Assembly (NCBI GenBank): GCA_964458705.1
Contig: CAYWKD010000007.1
Location: forward strand, 29,334 to 93,333
Reading direction: 5' to 3'
Source: JAAUTG01 sp964458705
GTDB taxonomy: Bacteria > Bacteroidota > Bacteroidia > Chitinophagales > Saprospiraceae
DNA length: 64,000 nt
The translations under genes were made by a program, and so were the position numbers. Numbering within the stretch: the first letter of the stretch is position 1; every line of letters starts with the position of its first letter. Positions 34,091 through 43,163 of this stretch are shown here, piece by piece. The notes below the pieces were generated by a model, which was not told the origin of the DNA, searched no databases, and was given only the letters and a program-made list of their open reading frames with translations.

Positions 34091-34678
34091 ATGAGAATTT
34101 TCATCACAGTTTGTCTGCTATTGGTAGCAGCTATTGGTTTTTCACAAGAAGCATCTAAAGAAATGAAGTTTCCAGATGTTGACAAAAGCTCTATGGATAT
34201 GGTATATTTTCCAGAGCGTGCTGCTTTTAGAAACTTTGCAAAGACAGAAGAAGAAAAAGTGGCAAATATGCCAGTTGTAAGAGTCATTTATTCTCGTCCC
34301 ATGAAAAATGGACGTAAGATTTTTGGCGAACTAGAGCAATACGGTAATGTTTGGCGTGTAGGTGCAAATGAAAGCACTGAAATTCAATTTTTTCAACCAG
34401 TTACTATTGGTGACACTCGTTTTCAAGAAGGGCGCTACACAATGTATGCCGTGGTAGAAGAAGGGGCATGGACGTTCCACTTTAGCACTGACCTTGATGG
34501 TTGGGGACATTATGCGTACAAGCCGGAACAAACTGGCGTAGGAACAATTAAAGTAGAAACAGAGAAAACGCCTGAAACAGTAGAAGCATTATCAATTATG
34601 TTTCAAGCAGTAGAGGATGGCGCACACATGATCGTTGCTTGGGATGATACAATGGCTAGAGTGCCAATTCAATTCTAA
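34091..34678 (+). CDS. DUF2911 secreted protein
   Basis: 195-aa protein with a signal peptide of about 18 residues (IGFSQ) and a DUF2911 domain over most of its length. The family pattern is visible: VIYSRPMKNGRKIFGEL near 85, WRVGANESTEI near 107, FQEGRYTMYAVVEEGAWTF near 130. The function of the family is unknown. It is probably periplasmic or surface-exposed. It is monocistronic, with a terminator after it. Confidence 0.85.
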   Translation: MRIFITVCLLLVAAIGFSQEASKEMKFPDVDKSSMDMVYFPERAAFRNFAKTEEEKVANMPVVRVIYSRPMKNGRKIFGELEQYGNVWRVGANESTEIQFFQPVTIGDTRFQEGRYTMYAVVEEGAWTFHFSTDLDGWGHYAYKPEQTGVGTIKVETEKTPETVEALSIMFQAVEDGAHMIVAWDDTMARVPIQF

Positions 34679-34694
34679 GAAAACTGAATAGCTA

Positions 34695-34760
34695 ATAAAG
34701 TCCCAAGAATTGCTGAGGTCTTAGTGATAAGATAAATCTTCATTCTTGGGCTTTATCTTT
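34695..34760 (+). terminator. terminator-like hairpin after DUF2911 gene
   Basis: ATAAAG-T-CCCAAGAAT (34695-34710, with one bulged T) pairs with ATTCTTGGG-CTTTAT (34742-34756), with a 31-nt loop and a CTTT tail. It lies 17 bp past the stop codon. Confidence 0.6.
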
Positions 34761-34829
34761 AAATACAGGTACTTGAAAGGTTTAACTCCAGAACAGCTAA
34801 TAAATGAGCATTTTTGAAAAGGCTAAATT

Positions 34830-35630
34830 TTACTTATTTAAGTACCATTGTAGGTTTTGCAGGAGGTAGTTATTGATAATATCTTGTTGTTGTTTTTCTG
34901 CATAATTAGAAAGCGTTGCGAGCGTAAGAATAACTCCCTTCCAATTGTCATCGGTTTTCCATTGCCAATGTGCTGATTGTGGTAAATTGTTGTACGAGAT
35001 TTCGCTTTTGAGTCCATAGCCTGCCAAATAGAAATAGGGCGCTCCAGCCATTTTGTCTTCCATTGCTAGTCCAAAACCTAAGCCCAGATTTTCTTTGAGA
35101 ACAACATAAATACCTGTATCAAAATGGTGTGGCCAGATGCGAATTTCTTCCCAAGTTTGGGTATACTCAAGTAGCTTTAGGGAAGTTTGGTTGGCAAGGT
35201 TGCGATAGATTATCCATTGTTTGAGTCCTTCCTTATCAATCTTGCCAATGGGGTTTTCAGCAAAGTCATAATGTGGAATTTCAAAATGTAGGTCTTCGGC
35301 AAATCCTTTCGGTTCTAGTCCTAATTTTGGCAAAACATCCTCAATCTCCTGCTCTACCTCCTTGATGTGTTTTGAAATAGTATCAACGGAGAAAACAATA
35401 TTTCTTGATTTGTCAAGTATTTCTATTGTTTGAGTATCTAAATTTAGGGTAAATAATATTTTTTCTTCTCCAACCTTTATCCAATGACCAGTAATGGACT
35501 TACCTAACGTGTCAAAGCAAAGATTTGTGTGACTATCATCGTCTTTTTTAGAAACGTAAGTTCGGTTGGCTTTTGCAATGATTTGACTTAGGAAGTGTAG
35601 CTGTTGGTCAGTTTGTGTGTATGCTTTCAT
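34830..35630 (-). CDS. hypothetical protein, no recognised family
   Basis: 266-aa soluble protein without signal peptide or membrane segment. The N-terminal third is charged and includes SKKDDDSHTN near 28. The C-terminal half has aromatic-rich segments (WEEIRIWPHHFDTG, APYFYLAGYG, SAHWQWKTDD, NLQWYLNK). I cannot assign a domain. Codon use looks like that of its neighbours, and the full frame with its own ATG supports it as a gene. It is convergent with the DUF2911 gene and divergent from the FG-GAP gene. Confidence 0.6.
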   Translation of the reverse strand: MKAYTQTDQQLHFLSQIIAKANRTYVSKKDDDSHTNLCFDTLGKSITGHWIKVGEEKILFTLNLDTQTIEILDKSRNIVFSVDTISKHIKEVEQEIEDVLPKLGLEPKGFAEDLHFEIPHYDFAENPIGKIDKEGLKQWIIYRNLANQTSLKLLEYTQTWEEIRIWPHHFDTGIYVVLKENLGLGFGLAMEDKMAGAPYFYLAGYGLKSEISYNNLPQSAHWQWKTDDNWKGVILTLATLSNYAEKQQQDIINNYLLQNLQWYLNK

Positions 35631-35749
35631 CGAGTTGATTTTGTCTTTTTACTTTGTCCAATGCAACAGGTTGGCGTAGCTATAAGTTTTTAAGTTCTCG
35701 AGACCGAGATTACAGATTTAGATATTTCCTTGTATTTACAGATAACAAT

Positions 35750-35777
35750 TTGATGCTCAAGGTCGTATATAGTTTTG
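35750..35777 (+). promoter_or_regulatory. putative promoter of FG-GAP gene
   Basis: TTG at 35750-35752 and TAGTTTTG at 35770-35777, spaced 17 bp. The -7 box matches TAnnTTTG; the spacing is 2 bp short of the usual 19. Confidence 0.4.
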
Positions 35778-35849
35778 ATGTAATTTGGCCTCGCAGCCAA
35801 TTTTATTTATTTCAAAATTTAGGGTAATTTTCTGTTCAAAATACTGTTT

Positions 35850-38114
35850 TTGTTTACTTTTAAAAATCACAATAGATTGAAGAAACTTCTTTTTATACTG
35901 TTGATATTTAATTACATCGCTTTGGCTCAAACATACCAGCCGTTTGATATACCGATCATTTCAAACGAAAGCGTTTTGAGAAATGCACTAGCAGGAGGTC
36001 TAAATGCACCACAACTTTCTAGTGCTGACCTCAATAATGATGGTATTTTAGACTTATATATTTTTGATCGGGCAGGTAATGTGCATTTGCCATTCATCAA
36101 CAAAGCTACTAATGGTACAGACTATCAATTTGCCCCTGAGTATGCCAAGTATTTTCCAGACGTAGAAAACTGGGTGCTGCTCAGAGACTACAATGGTGAT
36201 GATGTAATAGATATGTTTAGCTACTCCGCCACGCCTGGCATTGATGGTATTAGCGTTTACACAGGCTACTTTGAATCAGATACATTACATTTCCAACCTC
36301 TTAAGATCAATCGTTTTGATCTAGCAGATGTGCTTCGTTTTCAGCTACAAAGCGGCAACCAAACACAAATTTTTGTTAGTAGAATTGACTATCCCGCTAT
36401 TGAGGATGTAGATGGTGACGGCGACTTAGACGTGCTAACATTCAATGTAGGTGGTGGTTTTTTAGAGTACTTTCAAAATCAATCAGTGGAAAGAGGTTAT
36501 GGACTAGATAGCTTGATTATGACTTTGAAAAATCCTTGCTGGGGTGGCTTTTTTGAAAGCGGAATAGCACCAGATGTTGACTTATCTAATCAGCCTGGAA
36601 GTTGCGGTAATGATGCTTATACTATTGAAAGTCGTCATGCTGGCTCAACAGTAAATGCTTTAAACTTGGACGAGGATTGTGATTTAGAGCTACTGCTGGG
36701 AGATATTTCATTTGATAATTTAATCTATGTGAACAATGCTGGTAGCTGCGATCTAGCTTGGTCAACAGAGCAAGACATTGACTTCCCTAGCTATGACACC
36801 CCTGCTAAAGTAGCTATTTTTCCTAATTCCTTTTATCTAGACTTAGACGGTGATGGCGTGCGAGATTTGGCCGTATCGCCTAATGTACCAAATAACGCTG
36901 AGAATATTGCTACAATATGGTACTACAAAAATACTCAGAATGAGCTGAACCCACAATTTGAGTTGCAGCAAAAAGATTTTTTAGCGGAGCAAATATTGGA
37001 TTTAGGCAGCAGCACTGCTCCTGCTTTTGTTGACTACAATGGTGATGGATTGCAGGACTTGGTAGTAGGCAATGGAACAATTTATGTTGGTCTAGGCAAG
37101 CGCGATGCCCGACTTTTTTTGTTTGAAAATACTGGTACAGCTACTCAACCGATCTTTAAATTAGTGGATGAAGACTATCTACAATTGAGTCAGTTCAATG
37201 AAGTAGCTTGGAACTACACCCCTACTTTTGGCGATTTGGATGGCGATGGCGATTTGGATTTGTTGATTGGCGAAGCGTTTGGAACATTATTCTTTGGAAA
37301 AAACGAAAGCACTGTCAATAATAGAATTAAAATCAACAACTTGAGTCCAAACTGGCAAGGCATTGATGTTGGTCAAGCAAGTGCGCCATTCATCGCTGAC
37401 ATTAATCAAGATGGACTACAAGATTTGCTCATTGGTGAGCGCAATGGCAACATTAACTATTTCCAAAACATTGGTACCGCTCAGAATCCCATTTTCAATG
37501 CTTCACCAACACAAGCACCCAACACTCAACTATTCGGCAGAATTGATGCTAGAACTCCCGGATTTGTAACAGGCAGTAGCGCACCAGTATTGCTAGAAAT
37601 TGGTGGAAATCGCTATATCGCAACAGGCACAGAACGCGGTCAGGTAGAGCTATACCAAATTCGTACAGAACAACTAGACGCCACTTTTGAAGCAGTTGAT
37701 CTTGAACTAGGAAATTTAAAAATAGGTAGTCAAACAAAAATCGCTTTTGCAGATATAAATGCCAATGGTCGTTTAGAGGCTATCTTAGGAAATTTGAGGG
37801 GTGGTCTAAGTGCCTTTTTTACGCATCTACCCAGTAATACTTCGGTTGGAACATCCACAACGAATCTTAACAAAAAGATGATAAGCATACATTCTAGTCT
37901 AAATAATGGAAGGTTTTCTTTTGATACACCAGCTTCTATCTATCAGAGTATCAAGTCCATTGAAGTATATGCGCCACTAGGAGCAGCTATTGATTTTGAG
38001 TGGGAGAGTAATTACATCACTTTATCGGAAGATACGCCAAATGGAGTTTACTATGTTGCTTTTATCATGAATGACGGTAGCACGGTAACAAAAAAAGTGA
38101 TGTTGGTAAGGTAA
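35850..38114 (+). CDS. FG-GAP/VCBS-repeat T9SS cargo
   Basis: 754-aa secreted protein. There are at least six Ca-binding-like FG-GAP/VCBS loops, for example DLNNDGILDLYIF near 67, DVDGDGDLDVLTF near 188, DLDGDGVRDLAVS near 331, DYNGDGLQDLVVG near 396, DLDGDGDLDLLIG near 462 and DINQDGLQDLLIG near 513. They suggest an integrin-like beta-propeller. The last 80 residues resemble a type A sorting domain (PNGVYYVAFIM ... KKVMLVR). The frame has no ATG near its start: TTG at 35850, or TTG at 35877, which gives a compact signal peptide KKLLFILLIF. An in-frame stop lies just upstream at 35820. Probably an adhesive surface protein. Confidence 0.82.
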   Translation: MFTFKNHNRLKKLLFILLIFNYIALAQTYQPFDIPIISNESVLRNALAGGLNAPQLSSADLNNDGILDLYIFDRAGNVHLPFINKATNGTDYQFAPEYAKYFPDVENWVLLRDYNGDDVIDMFSYSATPGIDGISVYTGYFESDTLHFQPLKINRFDLADVLRFQLQSGNQTQIFVSRIDYPAIEDVDGDGDLDVLTFNVGGGFLEYFQNQSVERGYGLDSLIMTLKNPCWGGFFESGIAPDVDLSNQPGSCGNDAYTIESRHAGSTVNALNLDEDCDLELLLGDISFDNLIYVNNAGSCDLAWSTEQDIDFPSYDTPAKVAIFPNSFYLDLDGDGVRDLAVSPNVPNNAENIATIWYYKNTQNELNPQFELQQKDFLAEQILDLGSSTAPAFVDYNGDGLQDLVVGNGTIYVGLGKRDARLFLFENTGTATQPIFKLVDEDYLQLSQFNEVAWNYTPTFGDLDGDGDLDLLIGEAFGTLFFGKNESTVNNRIKINNLSPNWQGIDVGQASAPFIADINQDGLQDLLIGERNGNINYFQNIGTAQNPIFNASPTQAPNTQLFGRIDARTPGFVTGSSAPVLLEIGGNRYIATGTERGQVELYQIRTEQLDATFEAVDLELGNLKIGSQTKIAFADINANGRLEAILGNLRGGLSAFFTHLPSNTSVGTSTTNLNKKMISIHSSLNNGRFSFDTPASIYQSIKSIEVYAPLGAAIDFEWESNYITLSEDTPNGVYYVAFIMNDGSTVTKKVMLVR

Positions 38115-38188
38115 GCCAAATAACAAAAGGATTGAATAATCAGATAAAACTATTCCTAATTAACATAAAGCGTTACGGTAGTTGTTAT

Positions 38189-38196
38189 TAACTTTG
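38189..38196 (+). promoter_or_regulatory. putative -7 box TAACTTTG
   Basis: Match to TAnnTTTG about 100 bp before the lipoprotein gene. No matching -33 TTG. A small hairpin ATAGCG...CGCTAT (38269-38286) lies just before the start codon. Confidence 0.35.
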
Positions 38197-38296
38197 TAAT
38201 GCGAGTTTGTGTTTTTTTTATAAGAAAAGTAATTTAGCGATCTAATAAATTTTATTATATAAATCACATAGCGCCTTGACGCTATCAAAACTAACT

Positions 38297-39103
38297 ATGA
38301 TGCAAATACACTCTAAACTATTCATGCTTTTAGCTTTGACCATCTTCTTTGTAGCTTGCGAAGCAGAGACTAAAGAAGAAACCACTACGGAAACAACCGA
38401 AGTAACAACGGCGGAGGAAAAATATACGATCACTCCATTCTCTAATTCTACTCAATATCCTGATGCAAAGGTCGTAGATATGATTTACGAAGACGGTAAG
38501 ATCACCATTCCTTATGAGAGCGAAACCTACGAATTAGGCATACAAACGCCAGATGCAGATACAAAAATGTGTGACAATTCAGGAAAAGGACAACATATTC
38601 ATTTTATCGCTAATGATGCTCCCTACGAAGCGCATTATGTGAATGAATTTAATACGGAATTACCAGATGGTGAACACTATATCCTAGCTTTCTTATCTAG
38701 GTCTTACCATGAAAGTATCAAGACGGACATAGCCTATATTGCAGAAAAAGTAAAGGTGGAAAATCAATCTTTTACAGAAACTGCACCAATTGAAGAGCCG
38801 ATGCTGTTTTACAGTCGTCCAAAAGGAACTTATGTAGGTAAAGCCAATACAGACAAAGTAATGCTAGATTTCTTCTTGGTCAATGCTAAATTAGGAGATG
38901 ACTACCGAGTGAAGGTAGAGATAAATGAAGAACAAGAATTTATTGTAGATGCTTGGCAACCTTACTACATCGAAGGATTACCAATAGGAGATAATAAAAT
39001 TAAACTGACATTAATTGACAAAATGGGTGAACCTCATGATATTCCACTCAATCCCGTAGAACGAGTATTTACACTAAAAGAAGATCCTGCCGAACAAGGC
39101 TAG
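38297..39103 (+). CDS. lipoprotein of unknown function
   Basis: 268-aa predicted lipoprotein; lipobox FVAC with Cys at 21, then a Glu/Thr-rich linker. The mature domain holds repeated beta segments (IHFIANDAPYEAHYVNEF, HYILAFLSRSYHES, FYSRPKGTYVG, VMLDFFLVNAKLG). These resemble a copper-resistance- or phytase-like beta-sandwich, but I cannot name a family. The frame opens at a TTG at 38276; the ATG at 38297 gives the normal signal. A strong terminator follows. Confidence 0.72.
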   Translation: MMQIHSKLFMLLALTIFFVACEAETKEETTTETTEVTTAEEKYTITPFSNSTQYPDAKVVDMIYEDGKITIPYESETYELGIQTPDADTKMCDNSGKGQHIHFIANDAPYEAHYVNEFNTELPDGEHYILAFLSRSYHESIKTDIAYIAEKVKVENQSFTETAPIEEPMLFYSRPKGTYVGKANTDKVMLDFFLVNAKLGDDYRVKVEINEEQEFIVDAWQPYYIEGLPIGDNKIKLTLIDKMGEPHDIPLNPVERVFTLKEDPAEQG

Positions 39104-39115
39104 GATTTCTGTTTA

Positions 39116-39162
39116 GGTAGCTACTTACTAAATATCAATAGTGGTGAGTAGCTACCCTTTTT
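39116..39162 (+). terminator. intrinsic terminator of lipoprotein gene
   Basis: 13-bp stem (39116-39128 with 39144-39156, one G-T pair), 15-nt loop, then CTTTTT. It starts 12 bp after the stop codon. Confidence 0.8.
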
Positions 39163-39357
39163 AGTTTAAATTCCTATAGCCACAAGTAATTGATTATCAA
39201 TATAATATAGTGCAAAGCCAAATAAACAATTGATTTTTTTTTAAATATATCCTTCCAAAACTGTCCCATCATAAATAAATCTCATATATTAGCGGCAGAG
39301 TTAGTTAGCACCATTTAAACTTCAAGAGATTTAACTTGTAATCGGTTTTTGGGATAG

Positions 39358-39387
39358 CCTCTCTCCATTATACGGAGGGGGGTTTTT
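39358..39387 (+). terminator. second intrinsic terminator, no gene directly upstream
   Basis: 9-bp stem (39358-39366 with 39374-39382, two G-T pairs), 7-nt loop ATTATAC, then TTTTT. It lies 255 bp after the last gene and 38 bp before the porin remnant. It may end a small RNA or be left from the lost 5' part of the porin locus. Confidence 0.6.
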
Positions 39388-39424
39388 ATCTTTATGAAGA
39401 CAAACAATTACATTTTCCCGAATA

Positions 39425-39706
39425 CGCCCTTCTCCTTTGGATGCCTTTTTGGATATGCCTACTGAGGGAGGTGATATAAATGCTCATGCGTCTTTCACCA
39501 ATTTTAATTTCGGCGATGATTACGTAAGTCGCTGGGCAGACACAGGGACTGCTTTTTACAAGCAATTTGGCTACTTCGTCAAATCAGCTAAAGTCACGCC
39601 CTATGTAGCTTTCCAATCAGGTAATTACGACGGTCTGGATGATCCAATTTCTGCTCTGGATATAGGTATGAATTATTTTATCAAGAGGATGCTCTTTCAC
39701 AACTGA
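39425..39706 (+). pseudogene. C-terminal remnant of an OprO/P-like porin
   Basis: The frame encodes a segment like the C-terminal quarter of phosphate-selective-type porins: DMPTEGGDINAHASF, DYVSRWADTGTAFYKQFGYF, VTPYVAFQSGNYDGLDDP, ALDIGMNYFIK. There is no ATG start, signal peptide or N-terminal barrel, and the segment follows a terminator. After NYFIK the frame runs to a stop; a +1 shift continues open as GCSFTTEIAI to about 39840. It is best read as a decayed porin with its 5' part deleted and a frameshift near its 3' end. A misassembly is the alternative. Confidence 0.65.
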
Positions 39707-39884
39707 GATTGCAATTACACCTCTCTCTAAGGAAAAAGAACCAAAAAATCAAGACTGTATTTCTTTTTCAACCCTTTTTCCACTAAAAGAAATAAGGTCG
39801 AATAGCCTAGTTATTGCTGTTTTGCATAACGTCAGTAAATAATCATTATCCTGTTGACAATTGTATTCAACTGGAAAAAATTAA

Positions 39885-42362
39885 TTAAAATGGATAGCCA
39901 ATAGCTAGATTATAATTTAGAGTTTCACTACTCAACGAAAAATTCTTAGCACTTTGCCAAGCATCACTACCTCGATAAGGTGTTCTTAATGGGTAACCTA
40001 CATCCAGACGAAGTATAAAATAGTTAAGATCAAAACGAAACCCCAGCCCTGTGCCAATAGCAAGTTGCCTGTAAAAAGGCTCATTGATAACATTACCATC
40101 TTCATCTTTTAATGCAGAGAAGAGAAACTGAGCATTGGCTCTACTAGTGTCTTGCTTAGCTAACCACACATTACCAGCGTCCAAGAATAAAGCCCCTTCT
40201 ATTGTATTGCCAAAAAATGAAGCTACATCAAAGCGATACTCTAAATTGGCTTCTAATTTGACTGTTCCTGTTTGATAAAACGGAATATTGTTATTCTCTA
40301 CATCTGTATCTTCACCACAGCTTGCTCCATGCACATCTGCGCTGCAATAGGCTCCCGGACCGATTTCTCTAGCTGCAAAAGCTCGAATGCTATTAGGGCC
40401 TCCAATAAAGAACTGCTCTACATAAGGCACATCAGTACTTCCGCCAAAGGGGCTTCCTATGCCAATATTAGTGCGGAAAGCTAAGGAATGCGCCGGGTCA
40501 AATACATTATTAAAGCTAAACTCTATTTCTCCTCTGACAAACCTCGAAAAATCCGTATCTCCTATTTTAAATACTTGAGGCTCAAGTGCAAACTGGTTAT
40601 AAATCACGTTGGCTAGTTCTACTTCGAGTCCTGATAATTCAAGGTTCAGATTAACAACAAAAGAGCGACCATAACGATTGGGAACATTTTTGTAGAAATA
40701 ATTAATCTGACGAAACAAGAACCCAGTAAATAGTTGATCTCCAAAACTTCGTTCTAAAAAGGGGTTGGCATCTAATACTTCTTGAAAATTTTCGTCAATA
40801 TCTCTAGGATTAAAATAGTCAATGCCAATGTGATTCACAATCAAGCGATTTTTTCCAGCGAATTGAGTGTCAAAGCCAAACGTTCCATTTAGCAATTGGT
40901 AAGCGTAAAAATTTTGTTGTCTTAAAAAATTGTAATTAAGTCCAATACGAGTGGTTGCATTCTGATACAAAAAATCGTACAGCTTGGCTTCCCTAGCTTT
41001 GGGCTTAAACAATGACCATAATTTCAAGTAGTCAATAAATCTAGGTATATCCAAACCTTCTTGTACTCCTATATCAACTGTGTTTAACTTGAAATTATTA
41101 AAAATATCGAATTCTAGCTCTAAGGATAAGTTACTAGATAACAACTCAGCCCTCCTAAAGGCATTCCTAACATCTAAAGATAACCTCGTCTCTAGCCCTA
41201 CTAGATTCAAACGATTATTGGAAGTATTATACTGATTGGAATAACTCGCATCAATATCTGGACCGACTGAAATTGGTTCACTTCGCGTTAAAAAAATATT
41301 GTAATTAATAATTGTATCCACAACAGAATCAATTTGAGGGCGAATCAGCACATCTCGGAAAACACCCAGAGAGCTAAGACCCTCATACATTTGATTTTGT
41401 TTACTTAAGTCATAGACTTGCCCGGATCGAAGTGTGATCTCTCGAAGCAGTGTGCTAGGATAAATATAATTCCTTTCATTCGTCAACATAAAATGAATAT
41501 CCTCTATTAGTGTATCTCGAACGTAGGTGATCGGGCTCTTAGGTTCGTGAATAGGATGAATCGAATCGGTTACAAAGGCGATTGAATCCAAAGGTTCGTA
41601 ATTCGGAAAGACGGTTATATTTCCAACTGTAAATTTCTGATGTTGCCTCCCCTTCGCTGGAGGCATCACTTCTAACATCAAACGCATATTTAAGCTATCC
41701 GAAGAATCTGCAATTAAATCTCTGATATATCTAGCATTAAACTCGGCGTACCCCTCATTTCGCAAATAACTCACAATTCTTTTAACCTCTTTATTGTACA
41801 GCTCTATTGATCCTGGCACGCCTTGCTTCAAAAATCGGTTATTGCTATTGGCACTGAGCAGTTTTTGAATAGCTGTATCTCGACTAAAATAAGTAATGGT
41901 ATCAATAAAGTATTGTTGCTTAGGATAAATATCATAGATAACACTAAGTCGCTTATTATCAGGGAGAATTTTTGTGCTTGTAACTACTTCTGCATTATAA
42001 TAGCCACGCTCTTTCATAAACAAAGCCATTCTCTTGGCAGAGTAATCCATTTTTTCTTCTTCAAAAATAACGGGTGGCTCTGCCAAGCGTTTAGACACCA
42101 TCCTATTGATTGTTCTAGAGGTATCTATGGATTTGTAGTATAGCCATTCACGAGGAATAAAAAAGAATCTACTATTGGGTTGCTGCTGTGCTTTGGTAGA
42201 TAGCTCATATTTCAAATAGGCTTTATTGGTGATTTTTTGTTCTGCAATAATATTAACTTTGTTCTCGACTAATAGTCGTTCATCATCTTGCAGAAATTTG
42301 GTACTACTGCATGCGCTAAATAGCAAAAGAAAGCCAAGCCAAATAATATATTGTAAATTCAT
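39885..42362 (-). CDS. tamL: TamL-type BamA/TamA-family outer-membrane lipoprotein
   Basis: 825-aa Omp85-superfamily protein. Unlike proteobacterial TamA it carries a lipobox (FSAC, Cys18), the hallmark of Bacteroidota TamL, which is reported to act in outer-membrane homeostasis. POTRA-like regions cover about 30-400 and a 16-strand barrel follows. FIGGPNSIRAFAAREIGPG near 655 is the conserved Omp85 loop-6-like block, and the sequence ends in a beta-signal with a final Phe (NLAIGYPF). Divergent with an SPOUT methyltransferase gene (12-bp spacer), an arrangement I know from many Bacteroidota. A tamB partner is not in the window. Confidence 0.88.
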   Translation of the reverse strand: MNLQYIIWLGFLLLFSACSSTKFLQDDERLLVENKVNIIAEQKITNKAYLKYELSTKAQQQPNSRFFFIPREWLYYKSIDTSRTINRMVSKRLAEPPVIFEEEKMDYSAKRMALFMKERGYYNAEVVTSTKILPDNKRLSVIYDIYPKQQYFIDTITYFSRDTAIQKLLSANSNNRFLKQGVPGSIELYNKEVKRIVSYLRNEGYAEFNARYIRDLIADSSDSLNMRLMLEVMPPAKGRQHQKFTVGNITVFPNYEPLDSIAFVTDSIHPIHEPKSPITYVRDTLIEDIHFMLTNERNYIYPSTLLREITLRSGQVYDLSKQNQMYEGLSSLGVFRDVLIRPQIDSVVDTIINYNIFLTRSEPISVGPDIDASYSNQYNTSNNRLNLVGLETRLSLDVRNAFRRAELLSSNLSLELEFDIFNNFKLNTVDIGVQEGLDIPRFIDYLKLWSLFKPKAREAKLYDFLYQNATTRIGLNYNFLRQQNFYAYQLLNGTFGFDTQFAGKNRLIVNHIGIDYFNPRDIDENFQEVLDANPFLERSFGDQLFTGFLFRQINYFYKNVPNRYGRSFVVNLNLELSGLEVELANVIYNQFALEPQVFKIGDTDFSRFVRGEIEFSFNNVFDPAHSLAFRTNIGIGSPFGGSTDVPYVEQFFIGGPNSIRAFAAREIGPGAYCSADVHGASCGEDTDVENNNIPFYQTGTVKLEANLEYRFDVASFFGNTIEGALFLDAGNVWLAKQDTSRANAQFLFSALKDEDGNVINEPFYRQLAIGTGLGFRFDLNYFILRLDVGYPLRTPYRGSDAWQSAKNFSLSSETLNYNLAIGYPF

Positions 42363-42374
42363 GCTCTATTAATA

Positions 42375-43145
42375 ATGCCACTTTCAAAGAACAAAGAAAA
42401 GTATATTTGCAGTCTTTCTAATAAGAAAAATCGTCAAGCGTACAATAATTTTACTGCTGAAGGTATCAAACTAGCAGCAGAAGTTCTATCGAATGAAGAG
42501 ATTCAGATAGAGAACATATATGCTATGAGAACTTGGGTAAATAATAATAAAGCTATTGCTGTAAAATATCAGGGCGTCTTAGAAGTCCTTACTGCTAAGG
42601 AGCTAAAAAAAATATCTCAGCTTAGTACTCCTAATCAGGTCTTGCTCATTGCAAAGCAGCCTAAAGTGATAGCAAATGACGCAAAAGTTCGTCAAGATTG
42701 GTCGCTTTACCTTGATCGCATCCAAGATCCTGGCAATATGGGCACAATCCTAAGAATTGCCAATTGGTTTGGCATTCAATATGTCTTTTGCTCTCCTGAC
42801 TGCGTGGATGTTTACAACTTCAAAGTTATTCAATCTTCGATGGGTGCATTTTTGCGTACTCAGTGCATTCCGATAGCATTTGAACAACTGCGATCTACTT
42901 ATCCTGAAGTACCAATATACGGCACTACACTCAATGGACAATCCGTGTTTCAACCAATGCCATCACAAGCTGGTATTATTGTAATGGGTAACGAAAGTCA
43001 AGGTATTGCAAGTCCTATTCTAAAACAAACGAATCATCAAATAACGATTCCTACTTATCAGAATGGCGAAATGGAATCTTTGAATGTGGCAGTTGCTACA
43101 GGCATTATTTGCGCTGCCATTCGAAACCCAATTCCCAATATTTAA
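42375..43145 (+). CDS. TrmH/SpoU family RNA 2'-O-methyltransferase
   Basis: 256-aa SPOUT-class methyltransferase that transfers methyl from S-adenosylmethionine to a ribose 2'-OH of rRNA or tRNA. An SpoU substrate-binding region covers about 1-105. Motif 1 is DRIQDPGNMGTILRIA near 116, motif 2 IVMGNESQGI near 197, and motif 3 IPTYQNGEMESLNVAVA near 218. The site modified cannot be read from sequence. It shares a 12-bp intergenic region with tamL, so the two probably share promoter space. An 8-bp hairpin (43127-43134 with 43155-43162) overlaps its stop codon. Confidence 0.92.
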   Translation: MPLSKNKEKYICSLSNKKNRQAYNNFTAEGIKLAAEVLSNEEIQIENIYAMRTWVNNNKAIAVKYQGVLEVLTAKELKKISQLSTPNQVLLIAKQPKVIANDAKVRQDWSLYLDRIQDPGNMGTILRIANWFGIQYVFCSPDCVDVYNFKVIQSSMGAFLRTQCIPIAFEQLRSTYPEVPIYGTTLNGQSVFQPMPSQAGIIVMGNESQGIASPILKQTNHQITIPTYQNGEMESLNVAVATGIICAAIRNPIPNI

Positions 43146-43163
43146 TGCACAAGTGAATTGGGC

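Larger units (their letters stand above)
39104..39424. other. intergenic region with two terminators
   Basis: About 320 bp between a lipoprotein gene and a porin remnant. It holds the lipoprotein terminator (39116-39162) and a second hairpin with T-tract (39358-39387). Between them, a TATATTAG near 39285 is one base off the -7 consensus, so a transcript of about 90 nt is possible. No ORF. Confidence 0.4.
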
